DNA of 64,000 nucleotides from Leminorella grimontii ATCC 33999 = DSM 5078. GTDB lineage: Bacteria > Pseudomonadota > Gammaproteobacteria > Enterobacterales > Enterobacteriaceae. This document shows positions 43,634 through 53,648 of this stretch, in pieces. The stretch covers positions 116,773 through 180,772 of the forward strand of contig NZ_AUUA01000004.1 in NCBI RefSeq assembly GCF_000439085.1, given 5' to 3'. The notes under the pieces are model-generated. The model searched no databases. It was not told the DNA's origin and saw only the letters and a list, made by a program, of their open reading frames with translations. Made by a program: the position numbers and the translations under genes. Positions within the stretch are counted from its first letter, which is position 1. Every line of letters starts with the position of its first letter.

Positions 43634-46555
43634 CTAAAGCCGCCATTTTATTTGGACTTGGACAGCGGCGCCGTTGCGCATTCCGCTATAGCCTTTGACG
43701 TTAAGGCCGAGGTTCAGATTTTTGCCGGGGTTGGTATAACCTATTCCCGCATTTACTACCGCACTGCCTCCGTTCATGTCGGCTTTATCTAAATTCCAGC
43801 GGTATTCTTCGTCACGAACGCTTCCTCGAGCTTCGGCATTCATCATTTCTTCCCAGCTAACGCCGATGTAGGGGCGAAAATTGCTACTACCTGTATAGGT
43901 CGCCAGAATGCCGGCCTGAACGCGGTGAGAGTTTAATTCGCTATATGTGACCTGTGAGTCGGCAATGTTAAACTGCTCTTTCTCTCGGCCATCATAGAAA
44001 TAATTGGCAAACAGCCTGCTGTTCCAGTTTTCCTCAACGGGAACATCCCAGTAAATACCGACATGTGTACCCCAGTATGTGCTGGTCTGTGAGTGGTTCA
44101 CGTCAGCCATTGCGATGCGTGAATTAAAGTCATCATACAGTACGCCGCCTTTCAGGTAGGCAGTGGTATGTAGGCGCTTAATGGGAGTTGCATAATTCAG
44201 GTAGATGCCCGTGCCGCCGTAGCTGTGGTTTCCACTACCATTTACATCGCCATACGGGCTGCCCGTACGTGCGCTATAGCTATTGTAACCCGTTTCCAGA
44301 AACACACCGTAGTCAACGGCAGCGGCTTGAAATCCATAGCCAAACAGGGCCGAGGTTTGCTCGGTTTTTAGCTTGTGCTGCGTGTTATATCTGTAATCAC
44401 CGTATCGAATGGCAGCAAATGGACCGCCGGCTTGTCCACTTTCTGCTCCGGTTAATGCCGTATCGACAAGCAGTTCATCGGAAGCAACCATTGTAGTCAG
44501 AGCAGCCAGCGACGCCGTGGAGAAAATGTCGGTTTGACTATTTTGAGCTGTTGCTCCTGATGCCTCTCCATCGACGACGGCGCTGAGGGCGTTATCACTG
44601 ATTTCCAGACTGTAATCCTGCAGCGGGGAGTAGCTTTCAACCGTGGCCAGAGACTTAAAATTCGCAATGTCAGGGGCTGCTTGAGAACTGATATTCTTCA
44701 GGTCTTCTTTCGTGATTTCATAACCCGTATCTGCATCAATAAATCCAGCGGCACTTTTGATTAACTGAAGCTTTGTTCCGCCTTTAATGTCCAGACCCTT
44801 TGTCAAGATGGTAAGAGTTGAATTGTCGCCCGGTTCTCGCTTTGTATAGAGCGGTATGGACTTGTCGCCGCTGACCTCAATCATCGCGGTATCAAACTGA
44901 GATTTGTCGCTATAGTAAAAGTTATAATGTTGAAAACCTCCCAGCTCGCTTGTGGAGATATTGCTGTAGAGATTTAATGTGTTGCCCTTATAAGTGCTAT
45001 TAGACTCTGCGCCAAAACCTCCATAGAGAGAGTTGAGATCCCCGGACTGCCCTGCGCCAATCGTTATTGTATTATTTTCGGCGTTGCCTTTTCTCGGCTT
45101 ATCTTTACTTCCCAGTACTCCACCATAAATACTTCCTGCAAGATGGCTATCTTTAATTAGGATTGAATTCCCTGATGCGCTGATAGTCACATCGCTTGTA
45201 TCGCTTCCTTCTTTTTCCGTCAGCACATACCCACCGCGTATGGATAAGTTATTATGCATATCAGTATTGGCTAAAATAATTGAGTTGTTGTCAGCAATTC
45301 CAATCTTTTTATATACGCCGCTAACTCCGCCATTGATTGTGGTTACTTTCTTTCCTAAAGTGACATCTTCAATATAAACCTGATTATTCTTCGATATATC
45401 TTCTGACCATGCCCCGGTGAGAGTGACATTCTTTGCATCTTGAACGTCTTCGCTTAGCGTATTTATCTTTGTGTCGGTAATAATTAATTGATTTCCAATG
45501 GCCCGATCGTCAGCATAGTAAGCAGATGAAATATTATATGACATCTGGCTTGTGTTTATATTTATCTCACTTTCTTTTATTACGAGAGCATTGTTTTGTA
45601 TGTCATATCCTACCGCAGAGTAAATTCTGTTAAGGCTGTTGTCTCCTGTGTTTAAAATTGAATTTTCTATATAGGCAACGTTATCGTTTGCAATAAATTC
45701 CTTTGAACCTTTAGAATTATATGTCATCGCGGCCGTCATTGCATCGAATGATAAATTGCTATTTTTGATATATAATGAGTTTTTTGACATCTCAACTGAA
45801 TTCGATACAGAGCTGCCGTCAAAAGGATTTTTGGGCGTGTGCAGGTAGGCTCCGGTAATTACGGTTCCGGTACTGTCGCCGCTTGGGTCATTAGGCTTCA
45901 TATATACAGTATCAAGAACCACGGAATTATTATTAATCTTACTATCCTGGAAGCCGCCATTATATGAAGAACTTGCAGCATTGGCCGATGCGCCAATAAT
46001 TGAACGGCTTCCTGATATCACCGTATTTTTAATGAATATACTATTGTTTCTTAGCTCTTTACCATATGATGCCGCAGCTGCAGAAATGTATCCACCGCCG
46101 TCGGGCATCGCATCCTGAAATGACGGTATGTTTAACTCTGCACCGTTTAAATCAATGAATACGTTATTTCCCGTGAAAAAAGATCCTTTGTTTTCTGTAG
46201 AAGAAATGCCGCGTATTATTCCAGAGATGCTGCCGGAGTTTTTAATAATAATAGTATTGTTGTGCCCTTCAGCTTCCGTGGTCTTATATCCAAATGAATT
46301 TGTAATGCTATTGTGGATGGAGCTGTCGCCTCTGCTGGTATGAAGCGTGTCTAGGCTTTCAGTTCCTGTATAAACCTTACACTGGCTCGAATTGGCCTGA
46401 TCACAACCTTCAGGGTACTGAACCTCAGGAAAGTTAATTTCTGGTAAGTGTGGTGGGGTTGCGTTGGAACTGAATGATATTGTCGAAGCAGAAATTGCAG
46501 ATAATAGTGCTAATGCAATTTTAGACTTATTAAGTTTTCTTTTATTATTTTCCAT
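43634..46555 (-). CDS. Type Va autotransporter with repetitive beta-helix passenger
   Basis: This 973-residue protein has a signal peptide (to about residue 32, ending SSNA), a passenger of about 650 residues and a C-terminal 12-strand barrel from about residue 700 (PFAAIRYGDYRYNTQH ... GAAVQVQIKWRL). The passenger holds about a dozen degenerate repeats with the core N-N-x-hydrophobic-x-I-K/D-N/D-S, for example RNNSIFIKNT, SKNSLYIKNS, QNNALVIKES and SGNSILIKDS, each followed by a variable loop and often a GG or GA. This predicts a right-handed beta-helix, typical of adhesins. I see no protease serine motif. It is AT-rich in the passenger, consistent with acquisition. The target is unknown. 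Confidence 0.85.
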   Translation of the reverse strand: MENNKRKLNKSKIALALLSAISASTISFSSNATPPHLPEINFPEVQYPEGCDQANSSQCKVYTGTESLDTLHTSRGDSSIHNSITNSFGYKTTEAEGHNNTIIIKNSGSISGIIRGISSTENKGSFFTGNNVFIDLNGAELNIPSFQDAMPDGGGYISAAAASYGKELRNNSIFIKNTVISGSRSIIGASANAASSSYNGGFQDSKINNNSVVLDTVYMKPNDPSGDSTGTVITGAYLHTPKNPFDGSSVSNSVEMSKNSLYIKNSNLSFDAMTAAMTYNSKGSKEFIANDNVAYIENSILNTGDNSLNRIYSAVGYDIQNNALVIKESEININTSQMSYNISSAYYADDRAIGNQLIITDTKINTLSEDVQDAKNVTLTGAWSEDISKNNQVYIEDVTLGKKVTTINGGVSGVYKKIGIADNNSIILANTDMHNNLSIRGGYVLTEKEGSDTSDVTISASGNSILIKDSHLAGSIYGGVLGSKDKPRKGNAENNTITIGAGQSGDLNSLYGGFGAESNSTYKGNTLNLYSNISTSELGGFQHYNFYYSDKSQFDTAMIEVSGDKSIPLYTKREPGDNSTLTILTKGLDIKGGTKLQLIKSAAGFIDADTGYEITKEDLKNISSQAAPDIANFKSLATVESYSPLQDYSLEISDNALSAVVDGEASGATAQNSQTDIFSTASLAALTTMVASDELLVDTALTGAESGQAGGPFAAIRYGDYRYNTQHKLKTEQTSALFGYGFQAAAVDYGVFLETGYNSYSARTGSPYGDVNGSGNHSYGGTGIYLNYATPIKRLHTTAYLKGGVLYDDFNSRIAMADVNHSQTSTYWGTHVGIYWDVPVEENWNSRLFANYFYDGREKEQFNIADSQVTYSELNSHRVQAGILATYTGSSNFRPYIGVSWEEMMNAEARGSVRDEEYRWNLDKADMNGGSAVVNAGIGYTNPGKNLNLGLNVKGYSGMRNGAAVQVQIKWRL

Positions 46556-47020
46556 TATTAAATTAGTCCTGTAAAATACTGGAGTATTGAAAAACTTCAG
46601 CGTTTGTTTTTAAATATAAATTCGATATTTATGTTGGTTTGTAATGTGTGTTGAGAGTTAACTATAAATTAGGTGAAAGCCTGCGTTAAGAGAATTATCT
46701 TGTATGGCTATTATTTTGCATTTTTTGTTAAAAAATAATTTTAATTTTGTCAATTAATGCATTTTTATTAATTGATAGCATATTAATAGGGGGGGAACTT
46801 TGCGTATTGGCTCATGCTTGACTGCGCCTTAAAAGAAGGCATTAGCTTTCCAAACGTTCGTAGTAATTTTAAGCCGTTATCAATAATTTTCTCCTGAATA
46901 GAGCAATTGTGTAAAAATAGCGCTAGAATCGCCTGAAACGATCCACCTCCCGCAGTCAGGGGATGCGCCGGTTTTTCCGACGGCAAAAAATGTAGTCATG
47001 TAAGTAAAAAGAAGACATCA
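46556..47020. other. Intergenic region between autotransporter and fruK
   Basis: This 465-bp AT-rich divergent region holds promoters for both genes. A small minus-strand frame at 46783-46986 is not convincing. It contains a Cra-like site next to fruK and no trace of fruB, which normally precedes fruK. Confidence 0.45.
46934..46945 (+). promoter_or_regulatory. Cra (FruR) operator upstream of fruK
   Basis: TGAAACGATCCA fits the Cra consensus TGAAWCGNTNMR. It lies just after a TAGAAT element (46924-46929), where binding would repress, and 76 bases before the fruK start. Confidence 0.55.
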
Positions 47021-47959
47021 ATGAACAGACGCGTAGCGACCATAACCCTTAACCCCGCCTATGACCTGGTTGGTCACTGCCCTAGCATTACGCTGGGAGA
47101 CGTCAACCTGGTGAGAACGGCCGGGCTGCATCCTGCCGGTAAAGGTATCAACGTCGCCAAAGTTCTGAAAGACTTAGGGATTGATGTCACCGTGGGCGGA
47201 TTTTTGGGGAAAGACAATCAGGACGGCTTTCAGCAGCTGTTTAGCGAGTTGGGCATCGCTAACCGTTTTCAGGTGGTGCCAGGGCGAACGCGTATTAACG
47301 TAAAGCTGACGGAAGCCAATAACGAAGTCACCGACTTTAACTTTTCCGGATTTCAGGTAAGTCCTACCGACTGGCAGCGTTTTACCGCCGACTCCCTGTC
47401 GTGGCTGGGGCAGTTTGACATGGTGGCCGTAAGCGGAAGCCTGCCTTCGGGGCTCGATCCAGAGGCCTTTAGCGAATGGATGCGTCAGCTGCGCGCCGTG
47501 TGCCCATGCATCATTTTTGACAGCAGCCGGGAGGCGTTTGCCGCAGGCCTGAAGGCGTCACCGTGGTTAGTCAAGCCCAACCGTCGCGAGCTGGAGATAT
47601 GGATGGGGCATCCGCTGCCTACGCTGGAAGACGTCGTCTACGCGGCCCACGCCCTGCGCGAGAGCGGCATTGCCCACGTGGTTATTTCTCTGGGCATTGA
47701 AGGGGCTATTTGGGTTAACGCATCGGGCGCCTGGCTAGCGAAGCCGCCGTCCTGCGACGTAGTGAGCACCGTCGGCGCCGGAGACTCGATGGTCGGCGGG
47801 CTGATTTACGGCCTGCTGATGCGGGAGTCCAGCGAACATACGCTCAGGCTGGCGACCGCCGTGGCGGCGTTAGCGGTAAGCCAGAGCAACGTGGGTATTA
47901 AAGACCGCATGCAGCTGGCGTCGATGATGGCGCAGGTGGAATTGAGGCCCTTTGCATAA
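47021..47959 (+). CDS. fruK: 1-phosphofructokinase
   Basis: This 312-residue PfkB-family kinase phosphorylates fructose 1-phosphate to fructose 1,6-bisphosphate. It begins RRVATITLNPAYDLVGHCPS and has the PfkB motifs AGKGINVAKVLKDLG, the C-terminal STVGAGDSMVGGLIYG with the catalytic Asp, and a length equal to E. coli FruK. In E. coli fruK sits between fruB and fruA; here both are missing from the neighbourhood, so fructose-1-phosphate must come from PTS components encoded elsewhere. A Cra site lies upstream. Confidence 0.95.
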   Translation: MNRRVATITLNPAYDLVGHCPSITLGDVNLVRTAGLHPAGKGINVAKVLKDLGIDVTVGGFLGKDNQDGFQQLFSELGIANRFQVVPGRTRINVKLTEANNEVTDFNFSGFQVSPTDWQRFTADSLSWLGQFDMVAVSGSLPSGLDPEAFSEWMRQLRAVCPCIIFDSSREAFAAGLKASPWLVKPNRRELEIWMGHPLPTLEDVVYAAHALRESGIAHVVISLGIEGAIWVNASGAWLAKPPSCDVVSTVGAGDSMVGGLIYGLLMRESSEHTLRLATAVAALAVSQSNVGIKDRMQLASMMAQVELRPFA

Positions 47960-47961
47960 AA

Positions 47962-47996
47962 AAAGAGCGCATCGATAGGATGCGCTCTTTCTCTTC
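47962..47996. terminator. Terminator between fruK and nfo
   Basis: AAAGAGCGCATC and GATGCGCTCTTT pair perfectly around five bases, flanked by A and T tracts; it is shared by both convergent genes. Confidence 0.9.
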
Positions 47997-48007
47997 TTCA
48001 TTTTTCG

Positions 48008-48865
48008 TCAGGCCGGTTCTTCAACCCGCTGCTGGCTTTTCAACCAAGCGATTTCGTCTTTCCAGATGTCCGGATTGGTGGTTTCCAGAACAAGAGGAAT
48101 GTCGTTAAATCGGTCGTCGGCCATGATGTAGCTGAAAGGCGTTTTTCCGATATTGCCCATCCCCAGGCTGTTGTGGCGGTCAACTCGGCTGCCGAACTCG
48201 CTTTTGGCGTCGTTTAGGTGCATTCCCCGCAGGTATTTGAAGCCTACGGTGCGCTCGAAGCAGGCGAAGGTTTTCTCGCAGTCTTCTTTTGTGCGAAGGT
48301 CATAGCCCGCCGCAAAGGCGTGACAGGTGTCGATGCAGACGCCGACCCGGGTTTTATCCTCTACGCCGTCGATGATGGTGGCCAGGTGTTCAAACTTATA
48401 TCCCAGATTGCTGCCTTGGCCCGCCGTATTCTCAATCACGGCGGTTACGCCCTGAGTGCTGTCCAGCGCAATGTTGATGGATTCGGCAATCCTCGCTAGA
48501 CAGGCGTCTTCGTCGATTTGCATGAGGTGGCTGCCGGGGTGGAAGTTTAACAGAGTCAGCCCCAGCTGCTGGCAGCGGTACATCTCGTCAATAAAGGCCT
48601 CTCTGGACTTTTGCAGCGCCTCTTCGACGGGATGACCGAGGTTAATCAGATAGCTGTCGTGGGGTAGGATTTGCTGCGGGCGATAGCCGTACTGTTCGCA
48701 GGCGCTGCGAAAGTTGGCGATAACCTCATCCGTAAGGGGCGCCGCCTTCCACTGGCGCTGATTTTTAGTAAACAGCGCCAGCGCGGTGGCTTCAAGCTCA
48801 TAGGCTCGGATTATGGCCTGATCCAGGCCGCCGGATGCGCTGACGTGCGCGCCGATATATTTCAT
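48008..48865 (-). CDS. nfo: Endonuclease IV
   Basis: This 285-residue AP endonuclease of the xylose-isomerase-like fold has the three-zinc active site. It starts [18 protein letters not shown]. Zinc ligands lie in [30 protein letters not shown] and the final [17 protein letters not shown] (signature). The ATG at 48865 has GGAGGAG upstream and gives exactly the E. coli length, so the longer frame is set aside. Confidence 0.96.
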   Translation of the reverse strand: MKYIGAHVSASGGLDQAIIRAYELEATALALFTKNQRQWKAAPLTDEVIANFRSACEQYGYRPQQILPHDSYLINLGHPVEEALQKSREAFIDEMYRCQQLGLTLLNFHPGSHLMQIDEDACLARIAESINIALDSTQGVTAVIENTAGQGSNLGYKFEHLATIIDGVEDKTRVGVCIDTCHAFAAGYDLRTKEDCEKTFACFERTVGFKYLRGMHLNDAKSEFGSRVDRHNSLGMGNIGKTPFSYIMADDRFNDIPLVLETTNPDIWKDEIAWLKSQQRVEEPA

Positions 48866-48930
48866 CTCAGTTTCTCCTCCGTATTGGCCAAAGTATCGCA
48901 CAACTTGGTTTACTTCGGCCAACGCGTTTT

Positions 48931-48975
48931 AGGCAGTGTCCCGTAGTTGTCTTCGACAACTACGGGACACTGCCT
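48931..48975. repeat. 21-bp perfect inverted repeat (hairpin) between yeiH and nfo
   Basis: The arms at 48931-48951 and 48955-48975 are exact reverse complements, with a three-base TTC loop. Stem sequence begins AGGCAGTGTCCCGTAG. No T tract follows on either strand, so it is not a typical intrinsic terminator. I saw no second copy in the window. Confidence 0.85.
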
Positions 48976-48991
48976 GGCAGAGGAGATGCGT

Positions 48992-50083
48992 TTAGAGGCT
49001 TAGCAGATGGACGGCCTTGTTAATCAGGGCTCCGCCAACGATGAGCCAAATGAACAGCAGTGCGGCCAGCAGCAGCGGCTTGACGCCCGCCTGCCGAATG
49101 GCGCTGACGTGGGTGGTCAGCCCCAGTGCGGCCATCGCCATGCATAGCATTACCGTATCAATGTCGATAATAACGCTGACGGCCTTAGTCGGTAACAGGC
49201 TTAATGAATTGAAGCCCGCAACGACGATAAACAGAACCGCAAACCACGGAATAACGATAGGTGAACGCTTCTGCGCAGCGCCAGCCGGAGTCGAAGCGCT
49301 TTCGCTGCGGTTCAGGTAACCGGACAGTAGAATGAGGAACGGCGCCAGCATCATCACTCTTATCATCTTGACGATGACTGCGCCGTTGGCCGCATCGTCA
49401 GAAATAGCGCGACCGGCGGCAACCACCTGGGCGACTTCGTGAACGGTAGATCCGATATAGATACCGAACTGGTTGTCGGAAAAGCCCAGCAGGTGAAAGG
49501 CGCCGTCCAGCTGGTGTAGCCAGGGATAGAGGAACATGGCGATAGTACCGAAGATGACAACGGTCGCTACGGCGACGGCTACCTTACTGGATTCCGATTT
49601 TACGACCGGGTCGGCCGCCATCACCGCCGCCGCGCCGCAAATGCTGCTGCCCGCACCGATAAGTATCGTAGTTTGTTTATCGATACCCAGAACGCGGTTT
49701 CCCAGCCATAGGGCTAAGAGAAACGTAGATCCCAGCGTTAGCGCGTCAATGACGATGCCGCTGGCGCCGACGTCAATAATCTGCTGAAAGGTCAGGCGAA
49801 AGCCGTACAGGATGATCCCTAAGCGCAGCAGCTTTTGCTTCGCTAACTGAACGCCTGCGTTGCTCGGGGCAGAAATGCTGGGATAAACCGTGTTTCCCAA
49901 TACCATACCGGCCACGATCGCCAGCGTCAGCGCGCTAAGCCCAAGCTGCGAAAAAGACGGCAGCGTGGCGGCATACATTGACAGGGCGGTAATAACGCCA
50001 GTGAGTAAGAGCCCCGGTAGAAGAGCGGCGAGCCTGTTACTGAGCGGGGCGGTATCTATCATGTGTCGGTGACTTAGTGACAT
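48992..50083 (-). CDS. yeiH: YeiH family putative inner-membrane exporter (UPF0324)
   Basis: This 363-residue protein of about ten helices matches E. coli Yei[66 protein letters not shown] and [14 protein letters not shown]. The family may move sulfur or anionic compounds; function is not firmly established. It lies divergent to yeiE, which in related enterics is linked to sulfite response, consistent with a sulfite-related role. The ribosome site is weak; ATG at 50062 is an alternative start. Confidence 0.92.
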   Translation of the reverse strand: MSLSHRHMIDTAPLSNRLAALLPGLLLTGVITALSMYAATLPSFSQLGLSALTLAIVAGMVLGNTVYPSISAPSNAGVQLAKQKLLRLGIILYGFRLTFQQIIDVGASGIVIDALTLGSTFLLALWLGNRVLGIDKQTTILIGAGSSICGAAAVMAADPVVKSESSKVAVAVATVVIFGTIAMFLYPWLHQLDGAFHLLGFSDNQFGIYIGSTVHEVAQVVAAGRAISDDAANGAVIVKMIRVMMLAPFLILLSGYLNRSESASTPAGAAQKRSPIVIPWFAVLFIVVAGFNSLSLLPTKAVSVIIDIDTVMLCMAMAALGLTTHVSAIRQAGVKPLLLAALLFIWLIVGGALINKAVHLLSL

Positions 50084-50196
50084 AAAAAAGGGTCCACATC
50101 GTGTAAATCATGACGGCAAGAATAAATCTATTGGCTATAAAAGAGAAATTGATTATATATTTATAACTAACCGGAATAAGTGGTAAAAGGTGAACC

Positions 50197-51096
50197 ATGC
50201 ACGTAACGCTAAGGCAGTTATCGATTTTTGTTGAGGTGCTTAAGAGCGGCTCGACGACGCAGGCCTCATCCGTATTGGCGCTTTCTCAGTCTGCGGTGAG
50301 CGCGTCCCTGTCCGATCTTGAAGAGCAGCTAAAGGTCTCTTTGTTTGACCGCGTCGGCAAGCGGTTGGTCGTCAATGAAAACGGCAGGCTGCTTTACCCT
50401 AAGGCGCTGGCGCTGCTGGAGCAGGCGACGGAAATCGAGCAGCTGTTTAATCATTCAGACGGAGCGCTGAGAATTGCCGCCAGCACTACCATCGGCAACT
50501 ACATTCTCCCGGAGACGCTGGCGATTTATCGCCAAGACTTTCCCCACACGCCTCTAGAGCTGACGGTAGGAAACAGTCGAGAGATTATTCAGGCTGTCGC
50601 TGATTTTCGCGTCGATCTGGGGTTTGTTGAAGGTCCCTGTCACCACCCTGACTTAATTACTCGACCGTGGCTCAGCGACGAGCTGGTAGTGTTTGCCGCA
50701 CCGGGCAGCCCGCAGGCGGAGGCCGGCGAGGTATCTCTTGAGGCGCTTATCGCCGCGCCCTGGATCCTGCGTGAAACCGGATCCGGTACGCGGGAAGTTT
50801 TGGAGCATAGCCTGATGCAGCATTTGCCCGGCGTTCGTCCGATCCTTGAATTAGGGAACTCAGAGGCTATCAAGCACGCCGTCAGGCATGGAATCGGCAT
50901 TAGCTGCCTGTCTCGACGCGTGGTGGCGGAGCAGCTGGCCAGCGGTTCTTTGGTTGAACTTGTCACGCCCTTTGGCACGTTGGAACGTACGCTTTTTCTG
51001 ATTTACCACCGACAGAAGCACCTCTCGGCCAGCCTGTTGCGATTTCTGTCCTGCTGCCGCTTTCCCGTTGATTTAATCGAAAAACGAGGGAAATAG
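50197..51096 (+). CDS. yeiE: LysR regulator YeiE
   Basis: This 299-residue LysR protein matches Yei[52 protein letters not shown] and [19 protein letters not shown]. In Salmonella and Cronobacter YeiE controls flagellar and sulfite-responsive genes; the sulfite-binding effector region is presumably conserved. It is divergent from yeiH across 113 bases, implying control of yeiH and self. Confidence 0.94.
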   Translation: MHVTLRQLSIFVEVLKSGSTTQASSVLALSQSAVSASLSDLEEQLKVSLFDRVGKRLVVNENGRLLYPKALALLEQATEIEQLFNHSDGALRIAASTTIGNYILPETLAIYRQDFPHTPLELTVGNSREIIQAVADFRVDLGFVEGPCHHPDLITRPWLSDELVVFAAPGSPQAEAGEVSLEALIAAPWILRETGSGTREVLEHSLMQHLPGVRPILELGNSEAIKHAVRHGIGISCLSRRVVAEQLASGSLVELVTPFGTLERTLFLIYHRQKHLSASLLRFLSCCRFPVDLIEKRGK

Positions 51097-51241
51097 AGGG
51101 TTACGACGCCTATTATGACCGCCAGCTTATAACTTTCCGACAGTTATGAACGAATCTTATATTGCGAGCTGAGCGGTTATCGCCGGATCTATCATTTGCT
51201 ACAATCGCGCACCTTTAATATTGTGAACAAATGGGTTTTTA

Positions 51242-52741
51242 ATGGCTCTGGCAGATACAAACACATCAACGGCAAAAGACGGCCACCGGCTTCGCCGTTC
51301 GCTAAAGGCCCGCCACTTAACGATGATCGCCGTCGGCGGCTCAATCGGAACGGGGCTGTTTGTCGCCTCAGGCGCGACTATCGCGCAAGCGGGGCCAGGC
51401 GGCGCGCTGCTGTCCTATGCGCTTATCGGCCTGATGGTCTACTTCCTGATGACAAGCCTCGGGGAGCTTGCCGCCTATATGCCGGTTTCCGGCTCTTTTT
51501 CTACCTACGGCGCCAATTACGTTGAGCCGGGATTCGGCTTTGCGCTGGGATGGAACTATTGGTACAACTGGGCGGTGACCGTCGCGGTTGACCTGGTTGC
51601 CGCGCAGCTGGTAATGCAGTACTGGTTCCCGGAAACGCCTTTTGGTATGCCGGATTGGATTTGGAGCGCGCTGTTCTTAACGCTCATCTTCTTCCTGAAC
51701 TTTTTGTCGGTAAAAGGATTCGGTGAAGCGGAATTTTGGTTTGCGCTGATTAAGGTCGTTACCGTCGTTATCTTCATCGCGCTGGGCGTTTTGATGATCT
51801 TTGGCATCCTGAAGGGCGGCGAAAACTCCGGCTGGCACAACTGGACGATCGGCGATGCGCCGTTTGCCGGCGGCTTCTCGGCTATGATAGGCGTGGCGAT
51901 GATCGTCGGCTTCTCATTTCAGGGCACTGAGCTTATCGGCATTGCCGCCGGTGAGTCAGCCGATCCGGGTAAGAATATTCCTCGCGCGGTGCGGCAGGTC
52001 TTTTGGCGTATTTTGCTGTTCTATATTTTCGCCATTCTTATCGTCAGCGTGCTTATCCCCTATACCGATCCGAGCCTGTTGCGCAACAATGAAACCGACG
52101 TCAGCGTGAGTCCGTTTACTTTGGTGTTCCAGCACGCCGGGCTGCTGTCTGCGGCGGCGATAATGAACGCGGTTATTTTGACTTCGGTACTGTCTGCGGG
52201 TAACTCCGGCATGTACGCCTCAACGCGCATGCTGTATGCGCTGGCGGCGGAAGGAAAGGCGCCGAGAATTTTCGCCAAGCTCTCTGCCGGTGGCGTACCG
52301 CGCAATGCGCTGATTGCGACGACGGTAGTCGCGGGGCTGTGCTTCCTGACTTCTCGCTTCGGTAACCAACAGGTCTACCTCTGGCTGTTAAACACTTCAG
52401 GGATGACCGGTTTTATCGCCTGGTTAGGCATTGCCGTTAGCCACTATCGCTTCCGTAAAGGATACGTTTCTCAGGGGCGTTCGCTGAGCGATCTGCCGTA
52501 TCGCTCAGGTTTCTTCCCGCTGGGGCCGATTTTTGCCTTTGTCCTGTGTTTGATTATTACGCTTGGGCAAAACTATCAGGCGTTCCTTGAGGATAAAATT
52601 GACTGGACGGGCGTGGCCGCCACCTATGTTGGTATCCCGCTGTTTTTGGTCATTTGGTTTGGCTATAAGCTTGCTAAAGGAACTCGGTTTATAAAGTATA
52701 ACGAGATGGAGTTTCCCAAACATATCGATCGCAATGAATAA
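51242..52741 (+). CDS. lysP: Lysine-specific permease LysP
   Basis: This 499-residue APC-family permease has twelve helices. It has RRSLKARHLTMIAVGGSIGT, GYNYWYNWAVT-like segment (GWNYWYNWAVTVAVDLVAAQ), and the family motif SAGNSGMYASTRMLYALA. It matches E. coli LysP closely, which both imports lysine and senses it for CadC. The gene follows yeiE as in E. coli. Confidence 0.95.
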   Translation: MALADTNTSTAKDGHRLRRSLKARHLTMIAVGGSIGTGLFVASGATIAQAGPGGALLSYALIGLMVYFLMTSLGELAAYMPVSGSFSTYGANYVEPGFGFALGWNYWYNWAVTVAVDLVAAQLVMQYWFPETPFGMPDWIWSALFLTLIFFLNFLSVKGFGEAEFWFALIKVVTVVIFIALGVLMIFGILKGGENSGWHNWTIGDAPFAGGFSAMIGVAMIVGFSFQGTELIGIAAGESADPGKNIPRAVRQVFWRILLFYIFAILIVSVLIPYTDPSLLRNNETDVSVSPFTLVFQHAGLLSAAAIMNAVILTSVLSAGNSGMYASTRMLYALAAEGKAPRIFAKLSAGGVPRNALIATTVVAGLCFLTSRFGNQQVYLWLLNTSGMTGFIAWLGIAVSHYRFRKGYVSQGRSLSDLPYRSGFFPLGPIFAFVLCLIITLGQNYQAFLEDKIDWTGVAATYVGIPLFLVIWFGYKLAKGTRFIKYNEMEFPKHIDRNE

Positions 52742-52772
52742 CGATCGTAGTCCCTCTTTTTAAGGCGGAAGT

Positions 52773-52810
52773 AAAAAGGCGTTTAACGGATAATGTTAAC
52801 GCCTTTTTTA
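52773..52810 (+). terminator. Terminator of lysP
   Basis: AAAAAGGCGTT pairs with AACGCCTTTTT about 35 bases after the stop. Confidence 0.85.
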
Positions 52811-53269
52811 TTTTCATTATAAGTTAATGCGTGAATGAATATAATCAGTATCGTGGCTTTAATAAAGCACATCTGCCATAAATATAAATATTTACTTATA
52901 TAAAAATAAGTAATTGGTCATTTTAGGTAAATAATAACTTTTATTTATGATCTTTTTTATCCGTTAAAATAAGTCATACGTTGCATGTTTTCTCTTTTTA
53001 ATTGTATTTATTGATTTTTTTGTGAACTTCCTCGTGTTGTTTCTTATGCGGAACTGGCCGCCGTTAGTATCACATATTAACCACTCTTGATCGGGGGTAT
53101 GGCTTTCGTGTTATGCTTAATGCCTTGGTGAAATGTAAACTAATAATAAATTAATGTAGCCGATTTCTTATTCTATTCGGTTGGCACTTGGTCGTTTTTA
53201 TATTGGTCTTATGCTCTATTTCTCATCTGTTTTAAATTCAGCCCTTCAGGATGTTAAGGTAAGAAAAGA
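52811..53269. other. AT-rich intergenic region before the lipoprotein pair
   Basis: About 460 bp, very AT-rich on the left and less so on the right, with no gene. It presumably carries the promoter of the two-lipoprotein operon; no consensus -35/-10 pair with good spacing is visible. Confidence 0.4.
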
Positions 53270-53644
53270 ATGAAAAGGATACTGCTGTTATCTGTTTTAA
53301 GCGCTTCACTATTGTTAGGAGGCTGTGCGTCATTACAGCCCGGCACGGGCCGCTCTCAAAGTTCCACACAGAATAGTTCCGCATCTTATTCCAAACAGTT
53401 CCAGTCATGCTTAACGCGCTTAGACACGGTAAGAACGCTGGATGCTAACGTTTATCATCAATATAAACAGCAGTTGGATAAAGATATGGAAGAGGCGACG
53501 CGCTATTTGAACGTGCGTTCTTCTTTGTCTGATGATATGTCGGGCGTTATGGACAGCATCTATCAGGCGAATCTTTCGCGAACCTGCCAAAAGATTGACT
53601 CTCAGCTAATGAGCCTGCTCATTGAGCGTGCCGACAGGAAGTGA
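53270..53644 (+). CDS. Small lipoprotein, first of a pair
   Basis: This 124-residue protein has a type II signal sequence and lipobox LLGGC (Cys19). The mature part is Ser/Gln-rich at first and then helical, with two cysteines (QSCLTRLDT, SRTCQKIDS) that may pair. I do not recognise a family. It lies four bases before the Sel1 lipoprotein gene, so the two are likely co-expressed and may cooperate in the outer membrane. Confidence 0.75.
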   Translation: MKRILLLSVLSASLLLGGCASLQPGTGRSQSSTQNSSASYSKQFQSCLTRLDTVRTLDANVYHQYKQQLDKDMEEATRYLNVRSSLSDDMSGVMDSIYQANLSRTCQKIDSQLMSLLIERADRK

Positions 53645-53648
53645 CGCC

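Noticed and set aside
46783..46986. 67-codon minus-strand frame upstream of fruK
   Set aside because: No ribosome site or recognised motif, and it overlaps the likely fruK promoter and Cra site.
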